A stretch of 18,567 bases of DNA. Origin: an uncultured Flavobacteriales bacterium (GTDB lineage: Bacteria; Bacteroidota; Bacteroidia; Flavobacteriales_E; Vicingaceae). The notes beneath the pieces are model-generated. The model saw nothing but the letters and a program-made list of their open reading frames with translations. It did no database searches and was not told where the DNA came from. Below are positions 8,456 to 16,079 of the stretch, piece by piece. Location of the stretch: the NCBI GenBank assembly GCA_937925525.1, contig CALALS010000063.1:1-18567 (forward strand), given 5' to 3'. The position numbers and the translations under genes were made by a program. Within the stretch, counting starts at the first letter, position 1, and each line of letters opens with the position of its first letter.

Positions 8456-8776
8456 ATGATAAAGGAAATTACTGTTCAAGAAATGAAAGAAATGAAAGAC
8501 AATAATGTTGACTTTCAACTTATAGATGTTCGCGAAAACTATGAATATGAAATAGCTAATATTAACGGTGAATTAATTCCCTTGGCTACCATTCCTGAAA
8601 ATGTATCTAAAATTAACAAGGATAAACCTGTTATTGTTCATTGCAGAAGTGGAAAAAGAAGTGCAAGTGCAATTGAGTTTTTACAGGCAAATCATGGGTT
8701 TACTAATTTAATGAATTTAAAAGGTGGAATTATGGCATGGGCTAATGAAATTGATAATACTTTAGATGTAGTTTAG
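8456..8776 (+). CDS. Single-domain rhodanese-like sulfurtransferase
   Basis: A 106-aa cytosolic rhodanese domain of the GlpE/PspE size class. The family core LIDVRENYEYEIANI lies at 22-36 and the active-site loop CRSGKRSASA at 63-72, with catalytic Cys63 positioned to carry a persulfide. The conserved NLKGGIMAW stretch is at 87-95. There is no signal peptide. Rhodaneses of this size move sulfane sulfur to thiol acceptors; the acceptor here is unknown. The stop TAG (8774-8776) overlaps by one base the GTG start of the next gene (TAGTG), suggesting translational coupling with the DUF167 protein. The partnership is not explained by any established pathway known to me. Confidence 0.92.
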   Translation: MIKEITVQEMKEMKDNNVDFQLIDVRENYEYEIANINGELIPLATIPENVSKINKDKPVIVHCRSGKRSASAIEFLQANHGFTNLMNLKGGIMAWANEIDNTLDVV

Positions 8777-8997
8777 TGAAGGTAATTCAAGTGAAAGTAA
8801 TTCCTAATGCAAAAAAGGCTGAAGTTATTGAAGAAAAAGATTTTTATAAAGTAAAAGTGAATGCCCCTGCGATTGAAGGGAAAGCCAATAAAGCAGTCAT
8901 TAAAAGTTTAGCAGATTACTTTAAAATTAAGCCCAAACAAATTTCAATTATTAAAGGAGAAAAAAATAGTTTAAAAACGATTGCTATTTTGTTATAA
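8776..8997 (+). CDS. DUF167 (YggU) family protein
   Basis: A 73-aa small alpha/beta protein with the YggU/DUF167 pattern: VKVIPNAKK near the N-terminus, then VNAPAIEGKANKAVIKSL in the middle and a C-terminal IIKGEKNSLKTI stretch. The family is widespread in bacteria and its biochemical role is unknown. I place the start at GTG 8776-8778 because it overlaps the upstream stop; another GTG at 8791-8793 would shorten the protein by five residues. The TAA stop (8995-8997) is half of the palindrome TTATAA, whose other half is the stop codon of the convergent lysine-rich protein gene. Confidence 0.88.
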   Translation: MKVIQVKVIPNAKKAEVIEEKDFYKVKVNAPAIEGKANKAVIKSLADYFKIKPKQISIIKGEKNSLKTIAILL

Positions 8998-9366
8998 CTC
9001 CGGCTCTTTAGGCTCTCCGGTACTCTTAGCTTTTCCTTTTTTAGGCTTCAATTTCTTCTGCTGTTTTAAAATAGCCTTATTTTGTTTTCTTCTTTTTTTA
9101 TCACTCTCTTTTTGGTTTTTCTCTAAGTGCTTGGCAGATATTTTTGCTTGCTTTTTTGGGTTATCAAAGTGTTTGTTTTCTTTATCGTATTCTTCTGCCA
9201 CAATAACGCTAGGTGGCTTTTTTTTATTAATCATTCTTTTATCAATACCGCTTTTCTTTTTAAACTTCCTCTTCTTTCCACCCATGTTTACTTGTGAGAA
9301 CATTGAGAAAGACAACATCGTCACCACAATAAACAGAATTGCTTTATACCAATTATTTTGTCTCAT
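8992..9366 (-). CDS. Small exported lysine-rich protein, family unrecognised
   Basis: A 124-aa protein with a signal peptide or N-terminal anchor (hydrophobic core about residues 9-22, possible cut after FSQ or before it). The mature part is extraordinarily basic: I count 32 Lys and 5 Arg against 12 acidic residues in the whole protein, with runs such as KKRKFKKK (31-38) and a C-terminal KQQKKLKPKKGKAK (101-114). It has no Cys and no recognisable domain, and is probably disordered. It starts inside the SCO1 gene (14-base overlap, 9353-9366), so it is almost certainly co-transcribed with the SCO1 and thioredoxin genes. The signal peptide and the operon position support a real gene. The antisense frame over the same bases is a Phe/Leu-rich shadow of the lysine codons. 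Function unknown; an envelope role near copper or redox chaperones is inference. Confidence 0.75.
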   Translation of the reverse strand: MRQNNWYKAILFIVVTMLSFSMFSQVNMGGKKRKFKKKSGIDKRMINKKKPPSVIVAEEYDKENKHFDNPKKQAKISAKHLEKNQKESDKKRRKQNKAILKQQKKLKPKKGKAKSTGEPKEPEL

Positions 9367-10027
9367 ATTCTTTATATAACGTATAAATGTCCTGAATTAG
9401 TCTATCCACATCTTCAGTTGACGTACCATCGTAAAAACCTCTTAAACGCTGGTTTTTATCAACTAAAATAAAATTTTCAGTATGAATAAAGTCATCCGGA
9501 CCGCCATCTCCTTTAGTTTTTACAGCAAAATAAGATTGCCTTGCCATACGATAAATTTCTTTTTTTTCTCCAGTTAAAAACATCCACTCTTCAGATACAG
9601 CACCTTGCTTTTTTGCAAATTCTGCCATAACTTCAACTGAGTCAACCTCTGGCATAACTGTATGAGATAAGAGTATAAAGTCATTTCTATTTTTAAACTC
9701 TTCATATACTCTTGACATTTGTTTTTTCATCTTTGGGCAAATTCCCGGGCAAGTAGTAAAAAAGAAATCTGCAACATAAACCTTGTCTTTCACATCCTCA
9801 AGAGTAACTTTTTTTCCATCTTGATTGTAAAATAAAAAGTCATCAACCTTATGGTCTTTGGTAACATTTCTTTGACTTTCATCAACTAGTTCAGTATTTA
9901 ACTCATTAGGATTAAATACAGGTAGTTTTGTTAATTCATTTTTCTTCTCACTTAATATAAAATAAGCTACTGTAACACCAGCAAAAAAAATAATTCCAAA
10001 TACTAATAAAATAACTTTTCTAGACAT
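9353..10027 (-). CDS. SCO1/SenC family copper-binding thioredoxin-fold protein
   Basis: A 224-aa membrane-anchored periplasmic protein. One N-terminal helix (about residues 4-25) serves as anchor. The thioredoxin-like domain follows, with the SCO copper site TTCPGICPKM (Cys93 and Cys97, CX3C) and the third ligand His182 in DDFIHTENF, followed by LVDKNQRLRGFYDG. SCO proteins deliver copper to, or keep reduced, the CuA site of cytochrome c oxidase. Length and ligands are complete. It directly follows the thioredoxin gene (stop and start abut as TAAATG at 10025-10030) and overlaps the next gene by 14 bases, so the three form an operon. A dedicated promoter is not apparent. No oxidase subunit gene is in the window. 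Confidence 0.93.
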   Translation of the reverse strand: MSRKVILLVFGIIFFAGVTVAYFILSEKKNELTKLPVFNPNELNTELVDESQRNVTKDHKVDDFLFYNQDGKKVTLEDVKDKVYVADFFFTTCPGICPKMKKQMSRVYEEFKNRNDFILLSHTVMPEVDSVEVMAEFAKKQGAVSEEWMFLTGEKKEIYRMARQSYFAVKTKGDGGPDDFIHTENFILVDKNQRLRGFYDGTSTEDVDRLIQDIYTLYKEYETK

Positions 10028-11482
10028 TTACTTTCCCTCACTATCTCGTTTCATCAATTCTAGCAATAACTTCTCCAATTGCTCTGCCTCTAATCGTTTT
10101 GCGACAATTTTTTTGTCTTTATCCAATAAATAAACTTGAGGAGTACTAAAAATATCATAGGTATTATGATAGTTCAAACTTTTTATATCTGTAACTCCAC
10201 TAAGGACTAATTCTGTAGCCATTTTCTGATCCTTATAAACCGCTTTAGGAACAGCCACATTAATAAAATCCATTTCCTTTTCTCGAATAAATTTTTTCCA
10301 CTCAGCATTTTCTTCAGAGCTCACAGCATATACTTTAACGCCTTTATCTTTAAGTTTTTTGTATACCTCTACCAATTTCGGAATTTCTTTTTTACAATGT
10401 CCACAATCCGGATCCCAAAAAACTAAGATTGTGTAACTAGCATCTACGGAGTGTAAGTTTTGCCATACTTTTCCCGTAGTGTCAACTAATGTTAAATCTT
10501 GAGCCACTTTTCCCAAAAGTAAAGGGTCTAAAGTTTTTGCTCTATCACAAATCTTATTTACTTGAGCAGAGTCAGCCCAAGGAGTAAATCCTTTACAGTA
10601 ATAATTTAACGCCATGTGAACAAAAACTGCATCCATTCCCATTATTTTAGACCGCTCATAATTACTGGTTAGATAAACAACAGTATATTTGAAAATTTCC
10701 GGGTCAGCCTTAGCTCTTGATACTACAAACTCTGCTTCTTTTATTATTGAATCAGGATGACTAACAACTAGCTGCTCAAAATACTGTTTTAACTTGTTGT
10801 GATAAACAGGACATCTTAATAGCCTAGCATCAGAAAAATCTACATTATCCCAAAAGTGATTTTTAAAATAATAGTAGTTGAATTTATCCTTATCAACTCC
10901 TTCAGGAGCTTCCGGAATTTCGGGTTCACTCATTGACTTAAAAAGCTTACCAACAAATTTATCTGAATGATTATTAATATAACCTATTCTAAATGCCTTT
11001 ACATCAGCATCTATTTTTGAAAGTTCTTCTTGATATTTCTTTTTATCTTCTTCAGATTCAGATTTCTGATACTTTTCTCTTAGTCCTGCAGATATTTTTT
11101 GTTTATCATCTAAATACCTTAAGTACTCATAAAAGAGTCTGTTTTCTTCACTACCTTTAACTTTTAGGTTATAAATTAGATTAGTAGTATCTGTTTCTAC
11201 TGAGAAATTTTGTTCATTAACAATAATTTCAAAGTATTTCATTCCCGGAATAACAACTGAATAAATTCCTCCTTCCAAAGGTTTCTTACCGGTGAATTCC
11301 ATATACCCATTTTTGTCAACGCTAGCAGTATCTTTATAATATTGCTTGTCTCCGTAATAATTTGCTAAATAACAAATGGTGTCTTTAATACCAACCACCT
11401 TAACCTTTATTTTGTAACCCTGACTAAACAAGTTATTAGAGAAAACAGAAACCAATAAAACAATTGATATGATATACTTCAT
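10028..11482 (-). CDS. TlpA-like periplasmic thioredoxin protein with DUF4369/DUF5106-type N-terminal region
   Basis: A 484-aa exported thiol-disulfide protein. Residues 1-20 are a signal peptide. Residues about 23-110 make a beta-sandwich resembling DUF4369, a domain that precedes thioredoxin folds in Bacteroidetes. A long charged, mainly helical region (about 115-315, DUF5106-like) follows. The thioredoxin fold (about 325-480) has the redox motif WDPDCGHCKKE with Cys360 and Cys363, and the cis-proline in STPQVYLL (Pro448). CGHC is seen in oxidising and isomerising members as well as in reductases, so the direction is undecided. It leads a three-gene operon with SCO1, consistent with keeping SCO or CuA cysteines in the right redox state. 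That pairing is inference. A promoter box lies at 11506-11513. Confidence 0.88.
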   Translation of the reverse strand: MKYIISIVLLVSVFSNNLFSQGYKIKVKVVGIKDTICYLANYYGDKQYYKDTASVDKNGYMEFTGKKPLEGGIYSVVIPGMKYFEIIVNEQNFSVETDTTNLIYNLKVKGSEENRLFYEYLRYLDDKQKISAGLREKYQKSESEEDKKKYQEELSKIDADVKAFRIGYINNHSDKFVGKLFKSMSEPEIPEAPEGVDKDKFNYYYFKNHFWDNVDFSDARLLRCPVYHNKLKQYFEQLVVSHPDSIIKEAEFVVSRAKADPEIFKYTVVYLTSNYERSKIMGMDAVFVHMALNYYCKGFTPWADSAQVNKICDRAKTLDPLLLGKVAQDLTLVDTTGKVWQNLHSVDASYTILVFWDPDCGHCKKEIPKLVEVYKKLKDKGVKVYAVSSEENAEWKKFIREKEMDFINVAVPKAVYKDQKMATELVLSGVTDIKSLNYHNTYDIFSTPQVYLLDKDKKIVAKRLEAEQLEKLLLELMKRDSEGK

Positions 11483-11505
11483 GAAGTTTTTTTTATGTTG
11501 CTATA

Positions 11506-11513
11506 CAAATTTA
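11506..11513 (-). promoter_or_regulatory. Probable -7 box of the thioredoxin-SCO1-basic protein operon
   Basis: Read on the - strand, TAAATTTG matches TAnnTTTG exactly and lies 23 bases before the ATG at 11482. No TTG stands at the proper distance; that place is taken by the T-tract of the preceding terminator. Confidence 0.42.
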
Positions 11514-11524
11514 ATACCGATTAA

Positions 11525-11562
11525 GTGAAATAAAAAGGGCTTACTAAATTAGCAAGCCCTTT
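11525..11562 (-). terminator. Rho-independent terminator of the T9SS cargo gene
   Basis: On the - strand a 9-bp perfect stem, AAAGGGCTT (11554-11562) with AAGCCCTTT (11534-11542), encloses an 11-base loop and is followed by a T-rich run (TTTTTATTT, to about 11526). It begins 18 bases after the stop codon of the 1445-aa gene and separates it from the operon downstream. Confidence 0.85.
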
Positions 11563-11580
11563 AACATTAAATTAACAGTT

Positions 11581-14500
11581 TTATTTAGTTACAACCATTC
11601 TGTTTGATTGTATCTCATCTTCAAAGGTTAAAGAGTAAAAATATACTCCACCTGTCCAGCTAGAAACATCAATATTAACTTGATGAACACCTGCTGGTTT
11701 ATCACCTTCCTCTATATAAACAACTTCCCCAAGCATATTCATCACTTTAAATGTTGCTTTACCGGAGCTAGGTAATACATATTTAATTGTAGTATTTCCA
11801 TTAGAAGGATTAGGATAACTTTGTCCTAAGAGCATACCTAAAGAAACGTTTTCTTGAATTGAGTTTGGTTGTTGACTAATATTACAAGGGCCTATATCTT
11901 CAAAACAAACATCATCTATAGCCCAACCTTCATTGTGTATTGAAGCATCTGAGTTAAAATTAAACCTAAAAATAACTCCTCCAGGATTACTTGGTTTCAT
12001 ACCAATAGATGAGCTTATCCATCCAGAAGAAGAACCTGAAAATGCAGGTGGTTGATAGCCATTAGGAACACCTCCATATATAAACTGAGCATTATACCAA
12101 TTAGTTGGCTTATAAAAGTTAACCGTATCAGGGTTTCCATTTATAAAACCTCCTAGCACTTTCCATGTTAAACCTTTGTCTTCCGAATACTCAACATATC
12201 CTCCATCGTTATTAGCCTCCGTTTCATAAATATGGCTCATTGAAAGTTTATAGCACTTACTGGTATCCACAATAAATAAAGGAGTATATAATGATGATGA
12301 ATCTCTCATGCCATAATTAGCTGATAAATTTGTCATCCAGCTATTTGGTGGAGAATTGGGTGAATTTAAAATGCTTTGTGCAGGAGTACCCTTTTGCCAT
12401 ATGGAACCAGTTTTAAAAGTTTCCTTATTCAATTCAACAAAATCTGATAAAGAAGAATTCTCAAAATTATTACAGTATTTAGTAGAACCAATTGTTGTTG
12501 AATCCATAATACAGCTTGTTAAATATGACGTATCACTAATAGGATAAACATCAGTATTATAATTAGGTTGATATGTATAAGCCTTAAAGTTATGACATCC
12601 TGGAATTCCATTCCAAACAGTGTTAAATAAATGATTTTTAAACTCAGCGTACTTCAATGGAGGAGAGAAGGTTAAGGTGTCTGTCTCTACTACTACTGAG
12701 TTAATCTCTAGATCAAGGATTACAGAACCTAGGTCTCTTATACCATCATTTGATACTGTAACTGCAATATTATATGGCTGAGGTAATGGAAGCAGACCCG
12801 AAGCAGAAGTTCTCAAATTACTAGTGGCTGCAGTAAGAGAAGGAGGACAATTCATAGTAATATTGGTAGTTTGTCCAAAAGGAGTTGTTCCACTTGCATA
12901 AACAGTATCATATCCAAATACCTTATAAGTAGGAAAATAAGTTTGAGAAGCATAAATATAAACACTAACGGATTGGTTTTTACTCAAACATACCTGATCA
13001 ACATAAGTTGTATTTGTCATAGAGTAGTTTGTTAAATTCATTTCCTTTCTCATCAATATCTGACTGGTTGGCTGATCGGTAACTTGCCAATAATAATTGG
13101 TGGTAGTAGGCGCAAGAAAGTTACTTGTAGTAAACTGCACACTTAAATAACATCCATCCACATTTTCAACTGAATCAGGAACCAATGTGTCATTTGTAAC
13201 ATCCATATCATTCGCATGTGACGTCCACACTCTAAAGCCATATTTACCAAAAGTTTGCATGTTAGCGGTAAAGGTGGTAAACGTATGGTCATAAGTCTGG
13301 TTTGGCTGAATTGTAGCAGTAACGTTTTCAGTCCCTAAAATAACTCCATTCATTTCAACTGTAATTGGAATGTTTGAAATTGCACTATCACCTACATTCC
13401 TAAGTTGAACTTTTACTTGCTCGGTACTACCCATCATACAGTCTCTTGAAGGTGATATCAAAAGGGATGGTTCTATATCTTGCTTTTTAGGATCCCTCAA
13501 TACAAAGTCATCAATTGAGATTCCATCCCTATTAGATACTCCTGTGTAAGTAGATGTTCGCATTATAAATCTAAATTGAACACTTGGAGTACCATCTAAG
13601 AAAGTACAATCATACTCACTCTGAATCCATCCGTTAGAATTGCCATTCCAACATTGGATTGGCGGATTAGTTGAGCTACCATTATACAAATAATTATACC
13701 AGTTAACTCCGTTAGGATCGTTCTGAATACCTAATCTTGTCCATGTTAATCCTTGATCGGTGGTATATTCTATAAACATCCCTTCAGCAAAGGTGTATAA
13801 GTTTCTGTTTTGCCAAAAACTCATTCTTGTGTTTGTAGAATTAGTCAGGTTAAAGAATTGGGTATATAAAACAGCAGAATCTCTTGGAACTGAATAGTTT
13901 GTCCCTAAATTAATATCCCAGCAATTTGGAGCAGAATGAACTGAATTTGTTACACCAAAAGTAGGTGTGCCTATTTCCCATCTTAAGCCTGGATTAGGAT
14001 TATCCGGAGCCCATAAAGTATCTGTATCAAAATTATCTGTATAAGTTAGTGTATCTGTTCTTAGTCCGGTTCTCGTTTCACATGTTGTATCGTTACTAGA
14101 CAGTCCATCAAGTGGAAGCACAGTCCATGCGCAAATATTGTAGGCTCCTGAAGGAACAGTAAAGGGAGTATTAAATTTATATGTAGTGTTAGAGTTGGTT
14201 GGTAAGCTTCCTGTCCAAGGCTCAGTTGCAACTATAGCTCCGTTTACAGCATAAACCACACTAAAAGCTGTTTGAGTGTTTTGACCATAATTTCTGATAT
14301 CTACTTCAACCGTATCTTGTGCTCCGGCAACCGTAACTGCTGATGGACGAATAATATCAACCACACCAATATCATTATTTAGCTTGTCATAAACTTTAAC
14401 ATCATCAATAGCTAAGTCTCCAGTACAACAACCCAGACTTTTAGCTCTAAACCTAAATTGTAAAATAGATCCATAACCACCTAAACCTTTTTCTGCTCGT

Positions 14501-15918
14501 AACCATTGATTAACGGTACCTTGTTGCCCAGAGTAATATGGTGATATAATATCTCTTACCCAACCTGTTCCATTGTTAACATCCAGGTGCAGCTCACCAA
14601 TTAAACTTCCCCACATATTATAATAAAACTCAATTGTCGGATTGGTTAATCCGCTAACATCATAACAAGGAGAAAATGCAAAAGCAGTATCTCCGTTAGA
14701 AGTTCCACTAACCTCAAGATAAAGGTAATTTCCACTTCCAGTAGTATGGTCTTTCTGAGGGCCGGTCGATCCACCTCCACCACTTGGTGTTGTTCCTGTT
14801 CCTACTACCCATTCACGGTTATCATCAGTACCATTAACTCCTTGATACCAATTGTTTTGGAAAGTACCCGGATTAGTTTGAGACTCAAACCCTAAAATAA
14901 ACCCATCAAATGTCTCAAGAGCAGGGAATGTGTTTATAGGTGTTCCCAAGCATGTTGTAGGTTGAGTTTGATTGACTATAAAATACCTTATTCCGCTAGC
15001 CGGCTCAAAAGTTTTATTAGCACATGGTACAGCTTTATCCTGAACCATAATACTGTAAGTAACGGAATCACCAACAGTCATTGCCGGAATTACTGCAGTA
15101 AAGGTGTCGGTTGTTGCTGGCTTTAAAGACATACCTACCAATACAGGAGGACCTGCGTTTACTGAATAAGTTAAAATACATGTATCTATACCTGATTGAG
15201 CATCATTTGCTTCAATTGTGATATTATAAGGTCCTGTGTAGTAGACTTGACCATTTCCATAAATTATTGGGTCAGGAAGTAGCTGAACCGTTGGAGGAAT
15301 TAATTCACAAGGAGCAACTTTTACTGTAATACTATCTAAAAACCAACCATGTCTAGCATTTGCACCATTTGCATTTCCATCAACTAAAACAAATCTAATC
15401 TGACAAGCTGCTTTATTTGATAGCAAAGATGAAACGTCAAAAGGCTCATGTTGCCACCATGAATTATTTGGAGTGGATGGGAGTCCGGGCACCCAGTTGG
15501 AGTATGAAGATTCTCCAAAACGACCTAGTGCGCCAAACCCTGAACTGGTTCCAAGATACTCTGAGGTAGTAAGGGTAGTCCAAGTTGCACCACCGTTATC
15601 AGAAACTTGCACTAATCCAAAATCTTGAAACTCTATTTTGCAAATATGATCAAAATCTAAAGTAACAAACGTATTTCCAATAGTTGAAAACGTTGGAGAG
15701 GTTAAAAATAAACTATCATTTAATGCCACCGCATTAGAATCACTTTTAGAACCTTGTGAAAACAGTCTGCTATTCACAGACCAAGCTGGAGCAGTTCCAG
15801 AAAAAGAAGATGAAGTCATTGAAACAACACCTTCAAAGTTTTCAGAAAAAACAGTAATTTGTGAAAAAGATGTAATAGTTATAACAATTGCAAAAAAAGT
15901 AGAAATTAATTTCTTCAT
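11581..15918 (-). CDS. Large T9SS-secreted multidomain surface protein (jelly-roll and CARDB-like modules, type A sorting domain)
   Basis: A 1445-aa protein exported first by Sec (signal peptide 1-20) and then by the type IX system. The C-terminal sorting domain (about 1363-1445) has the type A pattern GQSYPNPSNGNTTI, then VMNMLGEVV and GGVYFYSL, ending MVVTK. Four jelly-roll/MAM-like modules are visible, each closing with a GWxxDD-type strand: about 22-200 (GWFLDSITV), 334-511 (GDLAIDDVKVY), 625-809 (GISIDDFVL) and 1150-1341 (GWAIDDVCF). Between them lie an Ig/FN3-like region (about 208-315) and three CARDB-like sandwiches (about 516-616, 812-922, 1030-1136). The third and fourth jelly rolls are clear internal duplicates. 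No catalytic motif is seen, so adhesion or glycan/protein binding is the likely role. It is a monocistronic unit with a good promoter and terminator. The substrate cannot be read from sequence. Confidence 0.93.
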   Translation of the reverse strand: MKKLISTFFAIVITITSFSQITVFSENFEGVVSMTSSSFSGTAPAWSVNSRLFSQGSKSDSNAVALNDSLFLTSPTFSTIGNTFVTLDFDHICKIEFQDFGLVQVSDNGGATWTTLTTSEYLGTSSGFGALGRFGESSYSNWVPGLPSTPNNSWWQHEPFDVSSLLSNKAACQIRFVLVDGNANGANARHGWFLDSITVKVAPCELIPPTVQLLPDPIIYGNGQVYYTGPYNITIEANDAQSGIDTCILTYSVNAGPPVLVGMSLKPATTDTFTAVIPAMTVGDSVTYSIMVQDKAVPCANKTFEPASGIRYFIVNQTQPTTCLGTPINTFPALETFDGFILGFESQTNPGTFQNNWYQGVNGTDDNREWVVGTGTTPSGGGGSTGPQKDHTTGSGNYLYLEVSGTSNGDTAFAFSPCYDVSGLTNPTIEFYYNMWGSLIGELHLDVNNGTGWVRDIISPYYSGQQGTVNQWLRAEKGLGGYGSILQFRFRAKSLGCCTGDLAIDDVKVYDKLNNDIGVVDIIRPSAVTVAGAQDTVEVDIRNYGQNTQTAFSVVYAVNGAIVATEPWTGSLPTNSNTTYKFNTPFTVPSGAYNICAWTVLPLDGLSSNDTTCETRTGLRTDTLTYTDNFDTDTLWAPDNPNPGLRWEIGTPTFGVTNSVHSAPNCWDINLGTNYSVPRDSAVLYTQFFNLTNSTNTRMSFWQNRNLYTFAEGMFIEYTTDQGLTWTRLGIQNDPNGVNWYNYLYNGSSTNPPIQCWNGNSNGWIQSEYDCTFLDGTPSVQFRFIMRTSTYTGVSNRDGISIDDFVLRDPKKQDIEPSLLISPSRDCMMGSTEQVKVQLRNVGDSAISNIPITVEMNGVILGTENVTATIQPNQTYDHTFTTFTANMQTFGKYGFRVWTSHANDMDVTNDTLVPDSVENVDGCYLSVQFTTSNFLAPTTTNYYWQVTDQPTSQILMRKEMNLTNYSMTNTTYVDQVCLSKNQSVSVYIYASQTYFPTYKVFGYDTVYASGTTPFGQTTNITMNCPPSLTAATSNLRTSASGLLPLPQPYNIAVTVSNDGIRDLGSVILDLEINSVVVETDTLTFSPPLKYAEFKNHLFNTVWNGIPGCHNFKAYTYQPNYNTDVYPISDTSYLTSCIMDSTTIGSTKYCNNFENSSLSDFVELNKETFKTGSIWQKGTPAQSILNSPNSPPNSWMTNLSANYGMRDSSSLYTPLFIVDTSKCYKLSMSHIYETEANNDGGYVEYSEDKGLTWKVLGGFINGNPDTVNFYKPTNWYNAQFIYGGVPNGYQPPAFSGSSSGWISSSIGMKPSNPGGVIFRFNFNSDASIHNEGWAIDDVCFEDIGPCNISQQPNSIQENVSLGMLLGQSYPNPSNGNTTIKYVLPSSGKATFKVMNMLGEVVYIEEGDKPAGVHQVNIDVSSWTGGVYFYSLTFEDEIQSNRMVVTK

Positions 15919-15979
15919 AATTTATTGGTTTAGTTAGCCGGTAAAACTCCTGACGGTTAATTTTATTTAAAGGTTGCAC

Positions 15980-16011
15980 CAAAAATAAACATTTTTTAGT
16001 TTCTTTTGCAA
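15980..16011 (-). promoter_or_regulatory. Strong Bacteroidetes-type promoter for the T9SS cargo gene
   Basis: Read on the - strand, TTG (16009-16011) is followed after 21 bases by TATTTTTG (15980-15987), a perfect TTG/TAnnTTTG pair. Transcription would start near 15973, leaving a leader of about 55 bases. The rest of the 161-base divergent gap (15919-16079) holds no gene; it ends in an A-rich tract before fumarylacetoacetase. Confidence 0.65.
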
Positions 16012-16079
16012 GATAAAATATTGAAGGACCAGTTTTTACTAATAGTAGTTAAATTTAAATTTTAAAAAAAGAAAGAAAA

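Noticed and set aside
8981..9379. A 132-codon + strand open frame opposite the lysine-rich protein gene, rich in Phe, Leu and Cys
   Set aside because: It is the antisense of AAA/AAG lysine codons, which read as TTT/CTT. The - strand frame has a signal peptide and fits the operon, so this one is a shadow.
12356..12547. A 63-codon + strand frame opposite the T9SS cargo gene
   Set aside because: Short, antisense to a clearly conserved duplicated module, no family features.
16050..16057. TAAATTTA as a promoter box for fumarylacetoacetase
   Set aside because: Lacks the final G and the nearest TTG (16021-16023) is 26 bases away; AT-rich background explains it.
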